The position numbers and the translations under genes are program-made. This document shows, piece after piece, positions 1-7,187 of a stretch of 35,377 nt of DNA. This DNA is from JAKLHL01 sp964411885 (GTDB lineage Bacteria; Bdellovibrionota; JAFGOL01), in the NCBI GenBank assembly GCA_964411885.1, contig CAYPMK010000013.1:1-35377 (forward strand). The letters run 5' to 3'. A model generated the notes under the pieces. It was given only the letters and a program-made list of their open reading frames with translations, made no database searches and was not told the origin of the DNA. Each line of letters begins with the position of its first letter. Position 1 is the stretch's first letter.

Positions 1-52
1 AATTAAAGCAACCTTATTGGTAAAGTTCATAGCTTAGCCTCTCTTTAAGGAA

Positions 53-90
53 GTAACAAAAACGTTATACCAATATAACATCTTTGTTAC
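53..90. promoter_or_regulatory. Tandem palindromes upstream of the aminotransferase operon (candidate activator sites)
   Basis: Two related dyads follow the pattern GTAACA-N4-TGTTAC: GTAACA-AAAA-CGTTAT at 53-68 (two mismatches) and ATAACA-TCTT-TGTTAC at 75-90 (one mismatch). Their centres are 22 bp apart, about two helical turns, and lie roughly 100-125 bp upstream of the sigma-54-like element at 177-190, the usual distance for an NtrC-type enhancer. A perfect copy lies at 10503-10518 upstream of the NtrC-type regulator gene. That a regulator binds here is inference; similar dyads also occur by chance inside two coding sequences of this AT-rich window. Confidence 0.35.
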
Positions 91-175
91 AAATTGTCCG
101 ATAAAGTCAATGAATCTAGATAATAAAAATAATTAACTACATGATATTAATCAATACTGACTAATATTGTGTTAT

Positions 176-191
176 AGGCATGGTATTTGCT
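176..191 (+). promoter_or_regulatory. Candidate sigma-54 (-24/-12) promoter for the aminotransferase operon
   Basis: AGGCATGGTATTTGCT matches the sigma-54 pattern GGCAYR-N4-TTGCW with the exact GG-N10-GC spacing (GG at 177-178, GC at 189-190). The predicted transcription start falls at about 202, directly before the ATG at 203, so the mRNA would be leaderless or start slightly elsewhere. No good Shine-Dalgarno site precedes this ATG, which agrees with a leaderless message but does not prove it. Confidence 0.4.
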
Positions 192-202
192 GTAATTGAG
201 TT

Positions 203-1510
203 ATGCAATCTAAAGATTATGTAGCTCTTTTAGAAAAACATGAAGCTTCTGCTGTAAGGTTCTTAGAGAATGTGGTTTGGGACTCTGCTGATGGTTATAA
301 AGTAACAGACGTAGACGGTGTGACGAGAATAGATTTTTCTTCTGGCGCAATGATCACAAACTCTGGGCACAACAATCCAGCTATTATACAAGCTATAAAA
401 GAACAATTGGATACAGGAATCTATTCTAGCTATCTTTTTCCAAATAAACCACGTTGTAAACTGCATGTTCTGCTTTCAAAGATTATTCCTCAAAACTATC
501 AATCTGTTTTTTTGAATACGGGTTCAGAAGGAATAGAGACGGCACTTAAAATAGTTCGCATTTACGCCAATAAAGTTCTAAAAAACAAGGGGCTTGTAGT
601 TTCTTTTAAAAACTCTTACCACGGTAAGATGATGGCCTCTACAGCCATAGGTGGTACAGAAAAAATAAAATATTGGATATCTCCTAATATTTTAAATGAA
701 CTTTCTGTCCAAGTGCCATTCCCAAACTGTGAATACGAACACAAACGATATACTTTAGATGAAACGATAAAAGAAATAAAAAAACTTGGTGTTGATATCA
801 AAGACGTCGCGGCTTTTTTTATAGAACCATATCAAGGTGGTTCATGTTCGTTCGTGCCTAGTTCTTACGCACAAGACTTACAAGAGTGGGCACACAAACA
901 GGGGGTTTTAATAGTATCCGATGAAGTTCAATCTGGTGTGGCTAGAACAGGTAAAATGTGGGGATATGAACACCTCAATATAACTCCAGATATCATCGTT
1001 GCGGCAAAAGGTCTTAGTGCATGCCTGCCATTATCTGCAGTTTGTGCCAGAAAAGATCTTTTTGATCTATGTGAACCGGGTAACTTTAACACCACCCACA
1101 GCGGCAATCCTATTTGTTGTGCTGCGGCCTATGCCAATCTGAATTTTATAATAAATAACAAAATTGTTACACACACAGAAAAGATGGGCGTTGTAATGCG
1201 TTCTTGTCTTGAGAACATTCAAAAAAAGTATCCTTGGTTTGTTTCGTATGTGTTAGGTCGTGGTCTTGCTTTTTCTATACATATAAATGTTAAATACACC
1301 TATCTGTTAAAAGACCTTTTGAAAACTTTTATCAAAAATGGGCTTATGGTTATAAGTCCGGGCGGTGCCGGCGGTACGACGTTTAAGCTAGTTCCACCTC
1401 TTATTATAGATGAACAAGGCATAAAGGACGGCTGCAATATTATTGAAAAATCTGTTTGTGAAATAGTATCAAAATTTAGATTGTCAGAGGAGAACAAGCA
1501 ACTATTATGA
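203..1510 (+). CDS. Class III (acetylornithine/GABA-type) PLP-dependent aminotransferase
   Basis: A 435-residue fold-type I, class III aminotransferase, close to the usual family length. Visible family features in order: the N-terminal LLEKHE segment, the cofactor-phosphate loop TGSEGIETALK, the SYHGK motif, the IVSDEVQSGVARTG segment carrying the Asp that contacts the pyridine nitrogen, and AAKGLSACLPLSAV with the probable Schiff-base Lys. It should transfer an amino group between an amino acid (often an omega- or diamino acid) and a keto acid; the substrate cannot be read from sequence. It opens a rightward operon and overlaps the next gene by 4 nt (ATGA), so it is likely coupled to the two DIT1/PvcA-like enzymes and may make or use their amino-acid substrate (inference). 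The ATG at 203 is kept because the homologous N-terminus begins there, though no Shine-Dalgarno site is evident. Confidence 0.88.
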   Translation: MQSKDYVALLEKHEASAVRFLENVVWDSADGYKVTDVDGVTRIDFSSGAMITNSGHNNPAIIQAIKEQLDTGIYSSYLFPNKPRCKLHVLLSKIIPQNYQSVFLNTGSEGIETALKIVRIYANKVLKNKGLVVSFKNSYHGKMMASTAIGGTEKIKYWISPNILNELSVQVPFPNCEYEHKRYTLDETIKEIKKLGVDIKDVAAFFIEPYQGGSCSFVPSSYAQDLQEWAHKQGVLIVSDEVQSGVARTGKMWGYEHLNITPDIIVAAKGLSACLPLSAVCARKDLFDLCEPGNFNTTHSGNPICCAAAYANLNFIINNKIVTHTEKMGVVMRSCLENIQKKYPWFVSYVLGRGLAFSIHINVKYTYLLKDLLKTFIKNGLMVISPGGAGGTTFKLVPPLIIDEQGIKDGCNIIEKSVCEIVSKFRLSEENKQLL

Positions 1511-2364
1511 TCTCAGAAAAAATATACAACATCATACATAGATATAGAAAAAACCCCTTTCAATTGGACTATAATGGTTCCTTTATTATAAATAAGATTG
1601 CACAATTTATTCAAAGACGGGAACCTATCACCATCTTGTTTCCTGGTTGCCACGGAAAAATCGATAACAAAGAATTAACCATAGATCATTTACCAGACCT
1701 TTCTGAATATCTTTGTGTTTTATCTTTGAACAGATTGTGTGACGAGGTGAAAACAGTTTATAAACCTGGTATCAAGGTATTCCTCGTACACGAAGGTCAT
1801 TTTTATACAGATACTCCTTTAATACATTCCGACGATACAATGGATGAATATATTCTGAATATAAGAGAACTATTAAAAATGAACAAAAATATTGTTAGTA
1901 TGACGCTTAAAGACTTCTTTAATCACAAATACTCTAACGATGAATGTAGAAAAGTATTTTATGAAAAATTCTGTCCAACTATAGAACAAATGGAAGAGAA
2001 CAAAATGAAAGATAAATATGTTGCTTTCTTTAAAGAATATTTTCATTATACAGACGAACTTGCCAAACAAACTGCCCTAAGACAGTTTAGAATATGGGTT
2101 GGGTTTAGGGTATTGTTGAAAGAGTATTTCAACAATACAGATTATATTCGTTTTTCAACTGTATACAAAGAACCTGTTGATGCTGAGTATGTAGCCATAA
2201 ACTATATCCCTTCTCATCACCTAGAGATGCCCTCGGCAAATTGTGTTGTAAAAAACAACAATGGTTCTTACAAATATTTAACAAAAGCAAAAGCTCTCAG
2301 CGATAATTATATAATTGATGAGTATCAAGGATTTAAGTACTTCAAACAGGTGAAAAGTGAGTAA
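1507..2364 (+). CDS. DIT1/PvcA-superfamily (isonitrile synthase-like) protein, paralog 1
   Basis: A 285-residue protein that I assign to the DIT1/PvcA superfamily by motif pattern. Residues 45-67 match the family pattern FP-x-F-x-x-K-x-x-N...LPD..E: FPGCHGK with Lys51, Asn54, LPD at 62-64 and Glu67. The VYKPG...VHEGHF block (about 84-99) corresponds to the family YPPG...SDGRVF block, and YIRFSTVYKEP (about 213-223) to the C-terminal IRLS-type strand. PvcA/IsnA enzymes convert tyrosine or tryptophan to an isonitrile with ribulose-5-phosphate as carbon donor; yeast Dit1 acts in dityrosine formation. Here SDGR is replaced by HEGH and the usual C-terminal WH-type motif reads SANC, so substrate and even reaction may differ. 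It is overlapped by the aminotransferase (4 nt) and by its own paralog (8 nt). Family membership is likely; function is unproven. Confidence 0.72.
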   Translation: MISEKIYNIIHRYRKNPFQLDYNGSFIINKIAQFIQRREPITILFPGCHGKIDNKELTIDHLPDLSEYLCVLSLNRLCDEVKTVYKPGIKVFLVHEGHFYTDTPLIHSDDTMDEYILNIRELLKMNKNIVSMTLKDFFNHKYSNDECRKVFYEKFCPTIEQMEENKMKDKYVAFFKEYFHYTDELAKQTALRQFRIWVGFRVLLKEYFNNTDYIRFSTVYKEPVDAEYVAINYIPSHHLEMPSANCVVKNNNGSYKYLTKAKALSDNYIIDEYQGFKYFKQVKSE

Positions 2365-3304
2365 AATTGAAATAACAAAGGCCATATATGAAGTTTTTGA
2401 TTCATACAGGAAAAATCCTTATTCCGAAAAATTTAACTCATCAAGGATATGTGAAAAGATAAGATATTTCGTAGAGAATGAGCTTAAAATACTTTTAGTA
2501 TTTCCCGGCTTTCACGGAAAGATTAAGAACCAAGATTTTGTTATGGGCAGTTCCGTAGATATGGGTGAGGTTGTTGCATTACAGAACATTGCTGGCCTAC
2601 TAGGTAAAATAAATAATATATATAAACCGGGGACAATGCTTTATATTATTCATGAGGGTCACTTTCATTTAAGAGGCAGTTCTCTTATTACTCCAGCCGA
2701 ACAGCTTGATAAATTTTTGCAAGATTTTAGGAAATTACTAAAAAATTATACGGATATTAAAAGTTTATCAATATTTGATTTGTTTCCAGATTGTAAATCC
2801 TTAGATGATTGCTTGGATTGTTTTTATACTCAATATGCTCCTTCTGATGAAACAGTATGCTCTTTGATTGCAGAGGATCAGCACTACCTTAACCTATATA
2901 CAGCGTATAAAAAGATTAATTCTATTCAATTATATGTTGAAAAAGATTTCTGTAAATTATCTAAGAAGGATAAACAAAAACAGATTAAAGTTGCAGCCAT
3001 TAATCAAATGAGAACAACGTTGGGATTCAATAATGTTATTAAGACTTTTTTTAAGGATAAAGTATATATAAGGTTATCTTCTCTGTACAAAGAACCCTCT
3101 TTTACAGACTATGTGTCTATAAACTATTTGCCAGATAATAACCATTTTTCTACACCTACTTTTAACTGCCTTGTTCAGTACAAGGATGGAAAATATGACT
3201 TTATAAAAAAATCAGACGCACTCAAAATGAAGTTAGTATTAACTGAGGATAACGGTTTCAAATATTTTAAAGAGGAGTACAATTATGTCAGATCTCAAGA
3301 TTAA
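2357..3304 (+). CDS. DIT1/PvcA-superfamily (isonitrile synthase-like) protein, paralog 2
   Basis: A 315-residue paralog of the preceding protein. Both share the SYRKNP/RYRKNP N-terminus, the FPGFHGK/FPGCHGK motif, the YKPG...HEGHF block, the IRLSSLYKEP strand, the SINYLP segment and the terminal GFKYFK. FPGFHGKIKNQDFVMG then VDMGE (about 49-71) aligns column by column with the DIT1/PvcA pattern AFPFKSPNPKKVLG then LPDLGE, keeping Lys55, Asn58, Asp68 and Glu71. It has an insertion of about 25 residues near 185-210 compared with paralog 1. The start is GTG at 2357, overlapping paralog 1 by 8 nt. Two tandem divergent copies suggest either a heteromeric enzyme or two successive or alternative substrates (inference). 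Like paralog 1 it has HEGH instead of SDGR. Confidence 0.72.
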   Translation: MSKIEITKAIYEVFDSYRKNPYSEKFNSSRICEKIRYFVENELKILLVFPGFHGKIKNQDFVMGSSVDMGEVVALQNIAGLLGKINNIYKPGTMLYIIHEGHFHLRGSSLITPAEQLDKFLQDFRKLLKNYTDIKSLSIFDLFPDCKSLDDCLDCFYTQYAPSDETVCSLIAEDQHYLNLYTAYKKINSIQLYVEKDFCKLSKKDKQKQIKVAAINQMRTTLGFNNVIKTFFKDKVYIRLSSLYKEPSFTDYVSINYLPDNNHFSTPTFNCLVQYKDGKYDFIKKSDALKMKLVLTEDNGFKYFKEEYNYVRSQD

Positions 3305-4199
3305 ATCTCACGTTTATGTATGGTCTGCGGCTGTTTTTCTATCTATATCAGCAGTATTTACACATCAATTTCTTAAGAACATTGATCCAATAGTTTTTGC
3401 CTTCTCCTGTTTCAGCATCGTAATTATCGTTTCAGCAATTATACGTATCTTAGTATATAAAGAAATCTCATCATTTTTTACTGATGTAAGAAAGAACATA
3501 AAACATTCTAGTATACTTAATCTAACCACTGCAATAGATTGGGTTTTATACCTTGTAGCATTAAAATATATAGATGCATCATATTCAAACGCTCTTGTTT
3601 ATGGTCTTACTCCTATATCTGCATTGTTGTTATCTCGCAAATTCAATATACCGTCCTTTGTTATATCCTTACTGATATTTGTATTTCTTTTCTTGATGGG
3701 ATGTAATTATTTAGTTCTAGAATCTTTACCGATGAATAACTTTATTATTGGAACAATATTAGCTGTGATAGCAGGTATTGCAGTTGGTGGAACTACAGTA
3801 TCTTTAAAGGCCTTAAGTCATAATAACGTAAGGATCATAGATGTAATTTTACTAAGGTATGTGTTCACGGTTCTAATTTCTTTTGCTGTTATATTAATAA
3901 AACAGATTCCGCTTAACATCGACTTTAATTCATTAAATAAGATTACCCTAATATCATTTATCTTTGTCTTATTTCCTTCATATTTGGTGCAAAAAGGTTT
4001 TAAACATTTATCTGCATTTACTGTAGCTGTTATAAGCTCTTCTATCCCTGTTATGACGTATTTGATATCTGTTATGATGGGTTCTAAATTTGATATGACT
4101 CAGATAATTTATGTTGTCTGCCTTTCTATACTCTTAGTTATTTATACGACAAAAAAGTATCCCGTTTTTTTTAGGAAGGCAAATGATCCTCTAGCTTAA
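3285..4199 (+). CDS. EamA/DMT-family transporter
   Basis: A 304-residue, strongly hydrophobic protein with about ten membrane segments in two similar halves, as in the EamA drug/metabolite transporter superfamily. The first half carries the NALVYGLTPISALLLSRK segment and the second half the VAVISSSIPVMTYLIS segment, which match the conserved region near the end of each EamA repeat. Such proteins usually export amino acids or metabolites across the inner membrane. The start is ATG at 3285 with GAGGAG about 8 nt upstream, inside the end of the preceding gene (20-nt overlap), so it is cotranslated with the DIT1/PvcA-like genes and is the best candidate exporter of the product (inference). Its 3' end overlaps the convergent racemase gene by 9 nt. 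Confidence 0.82.
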   Translation: MSDLKIKSHVYVWSAAVFLSISAVFTHQFLKNIDPIVFAFSCFSIVIIVSAIIRILVYKEISSFFTDVRKNIKHSSILNLTTAIDWVLYLVALKYIDASYSNALVYGLTPISALLLSRKFNIPSFVISLLIFVFLFLMGCNYLVLESLPMNNFIIGTILAVIAGIAVGGTTVSLKALSHNNVRIIDVILLRYVFTVLISFAVILIKQIPLNIDFNSLNKITLISFIFVLFPSYLVQKGFKHLSAFTVAVISSSIPVMTYLISVMMGSKFDMTQIIYVVCLSILLVIYTTKKYPVFFRKANDPLA

Positions 4200-4883
4200 A
4201 GCGTAGTTTACGGCTGCTTCTGCATGTATTTTTGTAGTATCAAATAATGGGACAGAAGAACCATCATTTTTTATTAACAATCCAATTTCTGTGCATCCAA
4301 GAATAATGCCTTGTGCACCTTGATTTTGTAGTTTTTGAATTATTTTTTTTAGTATTTTTGAAGATTCTTTTCTTTTTATCCCTGAGCATAGTTCTTTAAA
4401 TATTATTTGATCTATAATACTTCTATCTTGCATATCTGGAATTAAAGTCTCTATATTATATTTAGTCAAAAGCATATCTTTATAAAAAGCTTCTTCCATT
4501 GTAATTCTTGTTCCAAAAAGCCCCACCTTTTTCATACCAGCTTTAATTATTTCTTCTGCAGTCTTATCAACTATGTGTATTAAAGGAATTCGCACACTTT
4601 CTTGAATTTCTTTAGCAAATCTATGGGTTGTATTAGCACATATTAGCAAACAATCTGCACCTGCATTTTCTATTCTCCTAGCTGCGTCTGACAATATGTC
4701 TATAATTTTAGAGGGCTCTTTTTTAGTAACTAATGACCTAATTTCTTCTAAGTCTAAAGAAATCATACACACTTTTGCTGAATGTAATCCACCAAGTTTT
4801 TGTTTAACAGTATCGTTAATAATTCGATAGTACTCTACTGATGATTCCCAACTCAATCCGCCAATTAAACCTATTGTTTTCAT
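4191..4883 (-). CDS. Aspartate/glutamate racemase-family protein (RacX/YgeA-like)
   Basis: A 230-residue protein of the PLP-independent aspartate/glutamate racemase family. The N-terminus MKTIGLIGGLSWESS is typical of aspartate racemases, and both catalytic cysteines are present: one in LLICANTTH and one in IILGCTEIGLL. Members interconvert L- and D-amino acids by a two-base cysteine mechanism in the cytoplasm; some act on several amino acids. AAGGAG lies about 14-18 nt before the ATG. It is last in a leftward operon with the acyltransferase and MATE genes and converges with the DIT1/PvcA-like operon, overlapping its last gene by 9 nt. A role in supplying a D-amino acid to a local pathway is inference. 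Confidence 0.85.
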   Translation of the reverse strand: MKTIGLIGGLSWESSVEYYRIINDTVKQKLGGLHSAKVCMISLDLEEIRSLVTKKEPSKIIDILSDAARRIENAGADCLLICANTTHRFAKEIQESVRIPLIHIVDKTAEEIIKAGMKKVGLFGTRITMEEAFYKDMLLTKYNIETLIPDMQDRSIIDQIIFKELCSGIKRKESSKILKKIIQKLQNQGAQGIILGCTEIGLLIKNDGSSVPLFDTTKIHAEAAVNYALS

Positions 4884-4912
4884 AATTTTTTAATAATACT
4901 CCTTGCATAATA

Positions 4913-5713
4913 TTAAAATAATTTCCATGTCACATTTTCTCTTATAACCTTTGCGGGATTACCAGCCACAATACAATTAGGAGGGACATCTTTTACTACA
5001 CAAGCTTTTGATCCAATAATAGATCCATTACCTATTTTAACGCCTTTCAATATTGTAGAACAAGCACCAATCCATACATTAGAACCAATAATAATCGGGT
5101 CGCTTTTTCCTCCATAACTATCTGCATTACCGGACTGACCAGGAAATAATATAGGGTGTCCATCATAATCCATAATAGTAACTGAATGTCCCATTGTAGT
5201 ATTCCTACCAATTTTAAGTCCCGTTCTTGTATTAATATATGAGTTATGTCCAATATAATTATTTCCTTCTAAAAAAAGCTCTTGGTTAGGCCAGATGCTT
5301 ATATACGATCCTTTACATATTAGTGTATTTGGACCCATTTTTAGTTTTGAATTAGCCTGAAGTCGGAGATAAGTTTTATTATATGTTGGGGGATTTAAAT
5401 GAGACCAATGAGGGACAAAACCAATGCTTGATGCTGTTGGGAAAAACATATTTCTCGGATATTCTTTCTCGTACAAATAGTTTTCTCCTTCCAAGTATAT
5501 AGATGCTTTATCTAAAACAAGAGCATCGACATCTGACCCTACTAAAAAGGGTCTTTTTATACCACTATTTAGAACATATCCACGAACATAAAACAACTTC
5601 CCCCTGAGAACAGCTAATTTTGAAGACATTAGAAATTTGAAATTTAAATATAGTTCTATCCTCTCCTTGTTTAATAATTTAGAGCGTAATAAGTAAAAAA
5701 TACGGTTAAACAT
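4913..5713 (-). CDS. Left-handed beta-helix (hexapeptide-repeat) acyltransferase
   Basis: A 266-residue protein whose second half (about 120-260) is a left-handed beta-helix of hexapeptide repeats: NTLICKGSYISIWP, NYIGHNSYINTRTG, IGRNTTMGHSVTIMD, then IIIGSNVWIGACSTILKG and IGNGSIIGSKACVV. It ends in the usual VPPNCIVAGNPAKVIR tail. This is the sugar O-acetyltransferase layout (NodL/Maa and capsule or colanic-acid acetyltransferases), normally acetyl-CoA dependent with a catalytic His, probably the one in TTMGHSVTI. The N-terminal 110 residues are not recognised. It starts 1 bp after the MATE gene ends, so the two are cotranscribed. The acceptor is unknown; it could acylate a small molecule or a surface glycan. 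Confidence 0.8.
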   Translation of the reverse strand: MFNRIFYLLRSKLLNKERIELYLNFKFLMSSKLAVLRGKLFYVRGYVLNSGIKRPFLVGSDVDALVLDKASIYLEGENYLYEKEYPRNMFFPTASSIGFVPHWSHLNPPTYNKTYLRLQANSKLKMGPNTLICKGSYISIWPNQELFLEGNNYIGHNSYINTRTGLKIGRNTTMGHSVTIMDYDGHPILFPGQSGNADSYGGKSDPIIIGSNVWIGACSTILKGVKIGNGSIIGSKACVVKDVPPNCIVAGNPAKVIRENVTWKLF

Positions 5714-5714
5714 T

Positions 5715-7055
5715 TTAAGTTCCTCCAGCGAGTGATCTGTTTGATAAAAAATTCAGAAAAGTGTAAGCCGTAGATGAAATAATAACTGTAAATCCTGCTG
5801 TAACTGGTGTAGCTATGTTAAAAAATATTAATAATTGAAAAAGACCTAGATGAAATAAAAATTGAGAAAAGATGAAATTCCTTGTTATAAAATAATTTTT
5901 TTTCTTAGCCCGAACTTTTACAGCAAAAACATGTCCTGCTTGGCCAACCATACAAGCTATGAAAAATAATGCTAAAAAAGGTTGATGGTCTAAAGGTGGG
6001 TAATATCCGTATATTAACCCCATTATTTGTAAAGGGAAAATTGCTGTAGCTAGAAGCATAAAGTACGTTGGAAAGAAACCAATGTATAGAAATGAGTTCC
6101 ACCAAACAGGAACAAACAATTTTTTGTTATCTCCAAATGATTCTGCTTCTGATGCTTCACGAACTGCAATCTGAACTCCTGCAGTTAAAGGTAAACAACA
6201 AAGAAAAGCAAGGTGAAGAGCCATGTTATAAGTATTAATGAAATCTATAGATCCTCTAATTGAAACAAACTGTAAAGGATAAATCATAGGACTAACAGAT
6301 TTTATTATTGCAACGCCTAATTCTCCTCCAAACACATGAACTAAATCTCGATTAGTAACACCGCTCCAACCATGGAGTTGATCCTTCAATACAAAAAAAG
6401 CAATCAATATAACTAGAAGAAGTATAACACTACTTGATAAGCCAATAGCGATAAACGCTGGATTTATACTGTTTGGATTTATCGTTGAGCCTTTTTCAAA
6501 TAAAAAATTAACAGCACTATAATCTGCAATAAAATTGAGGCTTCCAAGCAACAGCGCTAAAATGAAACTCCAAAGTTGACGACCACCAGCAATAATGAGA
6601 CCATCAAGACACATATAAATTGCATACAAAGACATATTTAACAAACCTATCTTAATATAAGAACCAGCTAATTTATGATAAGATGGATTAACCTTTAAAG
6701 ATGTCAATATGTTTGGCAATAAGAAAGTAAATACTGATGATAAAAGTAAACAAATTATTATTGTAATCATTATTAATTGTAATGTAAGACCACCTTTTTT
6801 ATTTTGAGTCTCTTTTCTTTTCCAAAAGACTAAGCCAGCAACAGCACCAGCTATGCCTATAAGTTGGCCAAACACAATCACCGTATATTGTATATTATGT
6901 ATATATAAAACATCACTCCCTAATTGAGCGATAAAACGATTGTCTAATATATGGAAAATCCGCTGGCATAGTTGGGAAAAAATTAAAGGAAGAACAATTA
7001 GTATGTGAGAGAAACTATTTTTAGGATATTCAAACCACTTTCTAAATTGTGTCAA
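5715..7055 (-). CDS. MATE-family efflux transporter
   Basis: A 446-residue membrane protein with about twelve predicted helices in two six-helix halves, typical of MATE (NorM/DinF-like) cation-coupled multidrug exporters. The N-terminus resembles the family helix 1 (VLPLIFSQLCQRIFHILDNRFIAQLG), and the FIADYSAVNFLF and AIGLSSSV segments fit the first half. Such proteins export drugs or secondary metabolites using Na+ or H+ gradients. The start is TTG at 7055 with GAGG about 9 nt upstream. It is first in the leftward operon with the acyltransferase and racemase and diverges from the solute-binding protein gene. Export or self-protection for the locus is inference. Confidence 0.82.
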   Translation of the reverse strand: MTQFRKWFEYPKNSFSHILIVLPLIFSQLCQRIFHILDNRFIAQLGSDVLYIHNIQYTVIVFGQLIGIAGAVAGLVFWKRKETQNKKGGLTLQLIMITIIICLLLSSVFTFLLPNILTSLKVNPSYHKLAGSYIKIGLLNMSLYAIYMCLDGLIIAGGRQLWSFILALLLGSLNFIADYSAVNFLFEKGSTINPNSINPAFIAIGLSSSVILLLVILIAFFVLKDQLHGWSGVTNRDLVHVFGGELGVAIIKSVSPMIYPLQFVSIRGSIDFINTYNMALHLAFLCCLPLTAGVQIAVREASEAESFGDNKKLFVPVWWNSFLYIGFFPTYFMLLATAIFPLQIMGLIYGYYPPLDHQPFLALFFIACMVGQAGHVFAVKVRAKKKNYFITRNFIFSQFLFHLGLFQLLIFFNIATPVTAGFTVIISSTAYTFLNFLSNRSLAGGT

Positions 7056-7187
7056 ACAACATATCCTCTGTTATAAATACATTTAATCAAGTCTTAAATA
7101 CCACATAGATATAAGCTCTTAAAGACTAAAAACTTTATTTATTTGTTAATGACAGGTATATTTTTATATTATATTTTCCGTAAAACC

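Noticed and set aside
1155..1170. ATAACA-N4-TGTTAC dyad inside the aminotransferase gene (another at 16582-16597 in the TatT-like gene)
   Set aside because: Both are in coding sequence and explained by AT-rich codons; they warn that the intergenic dyads may partly be chance.
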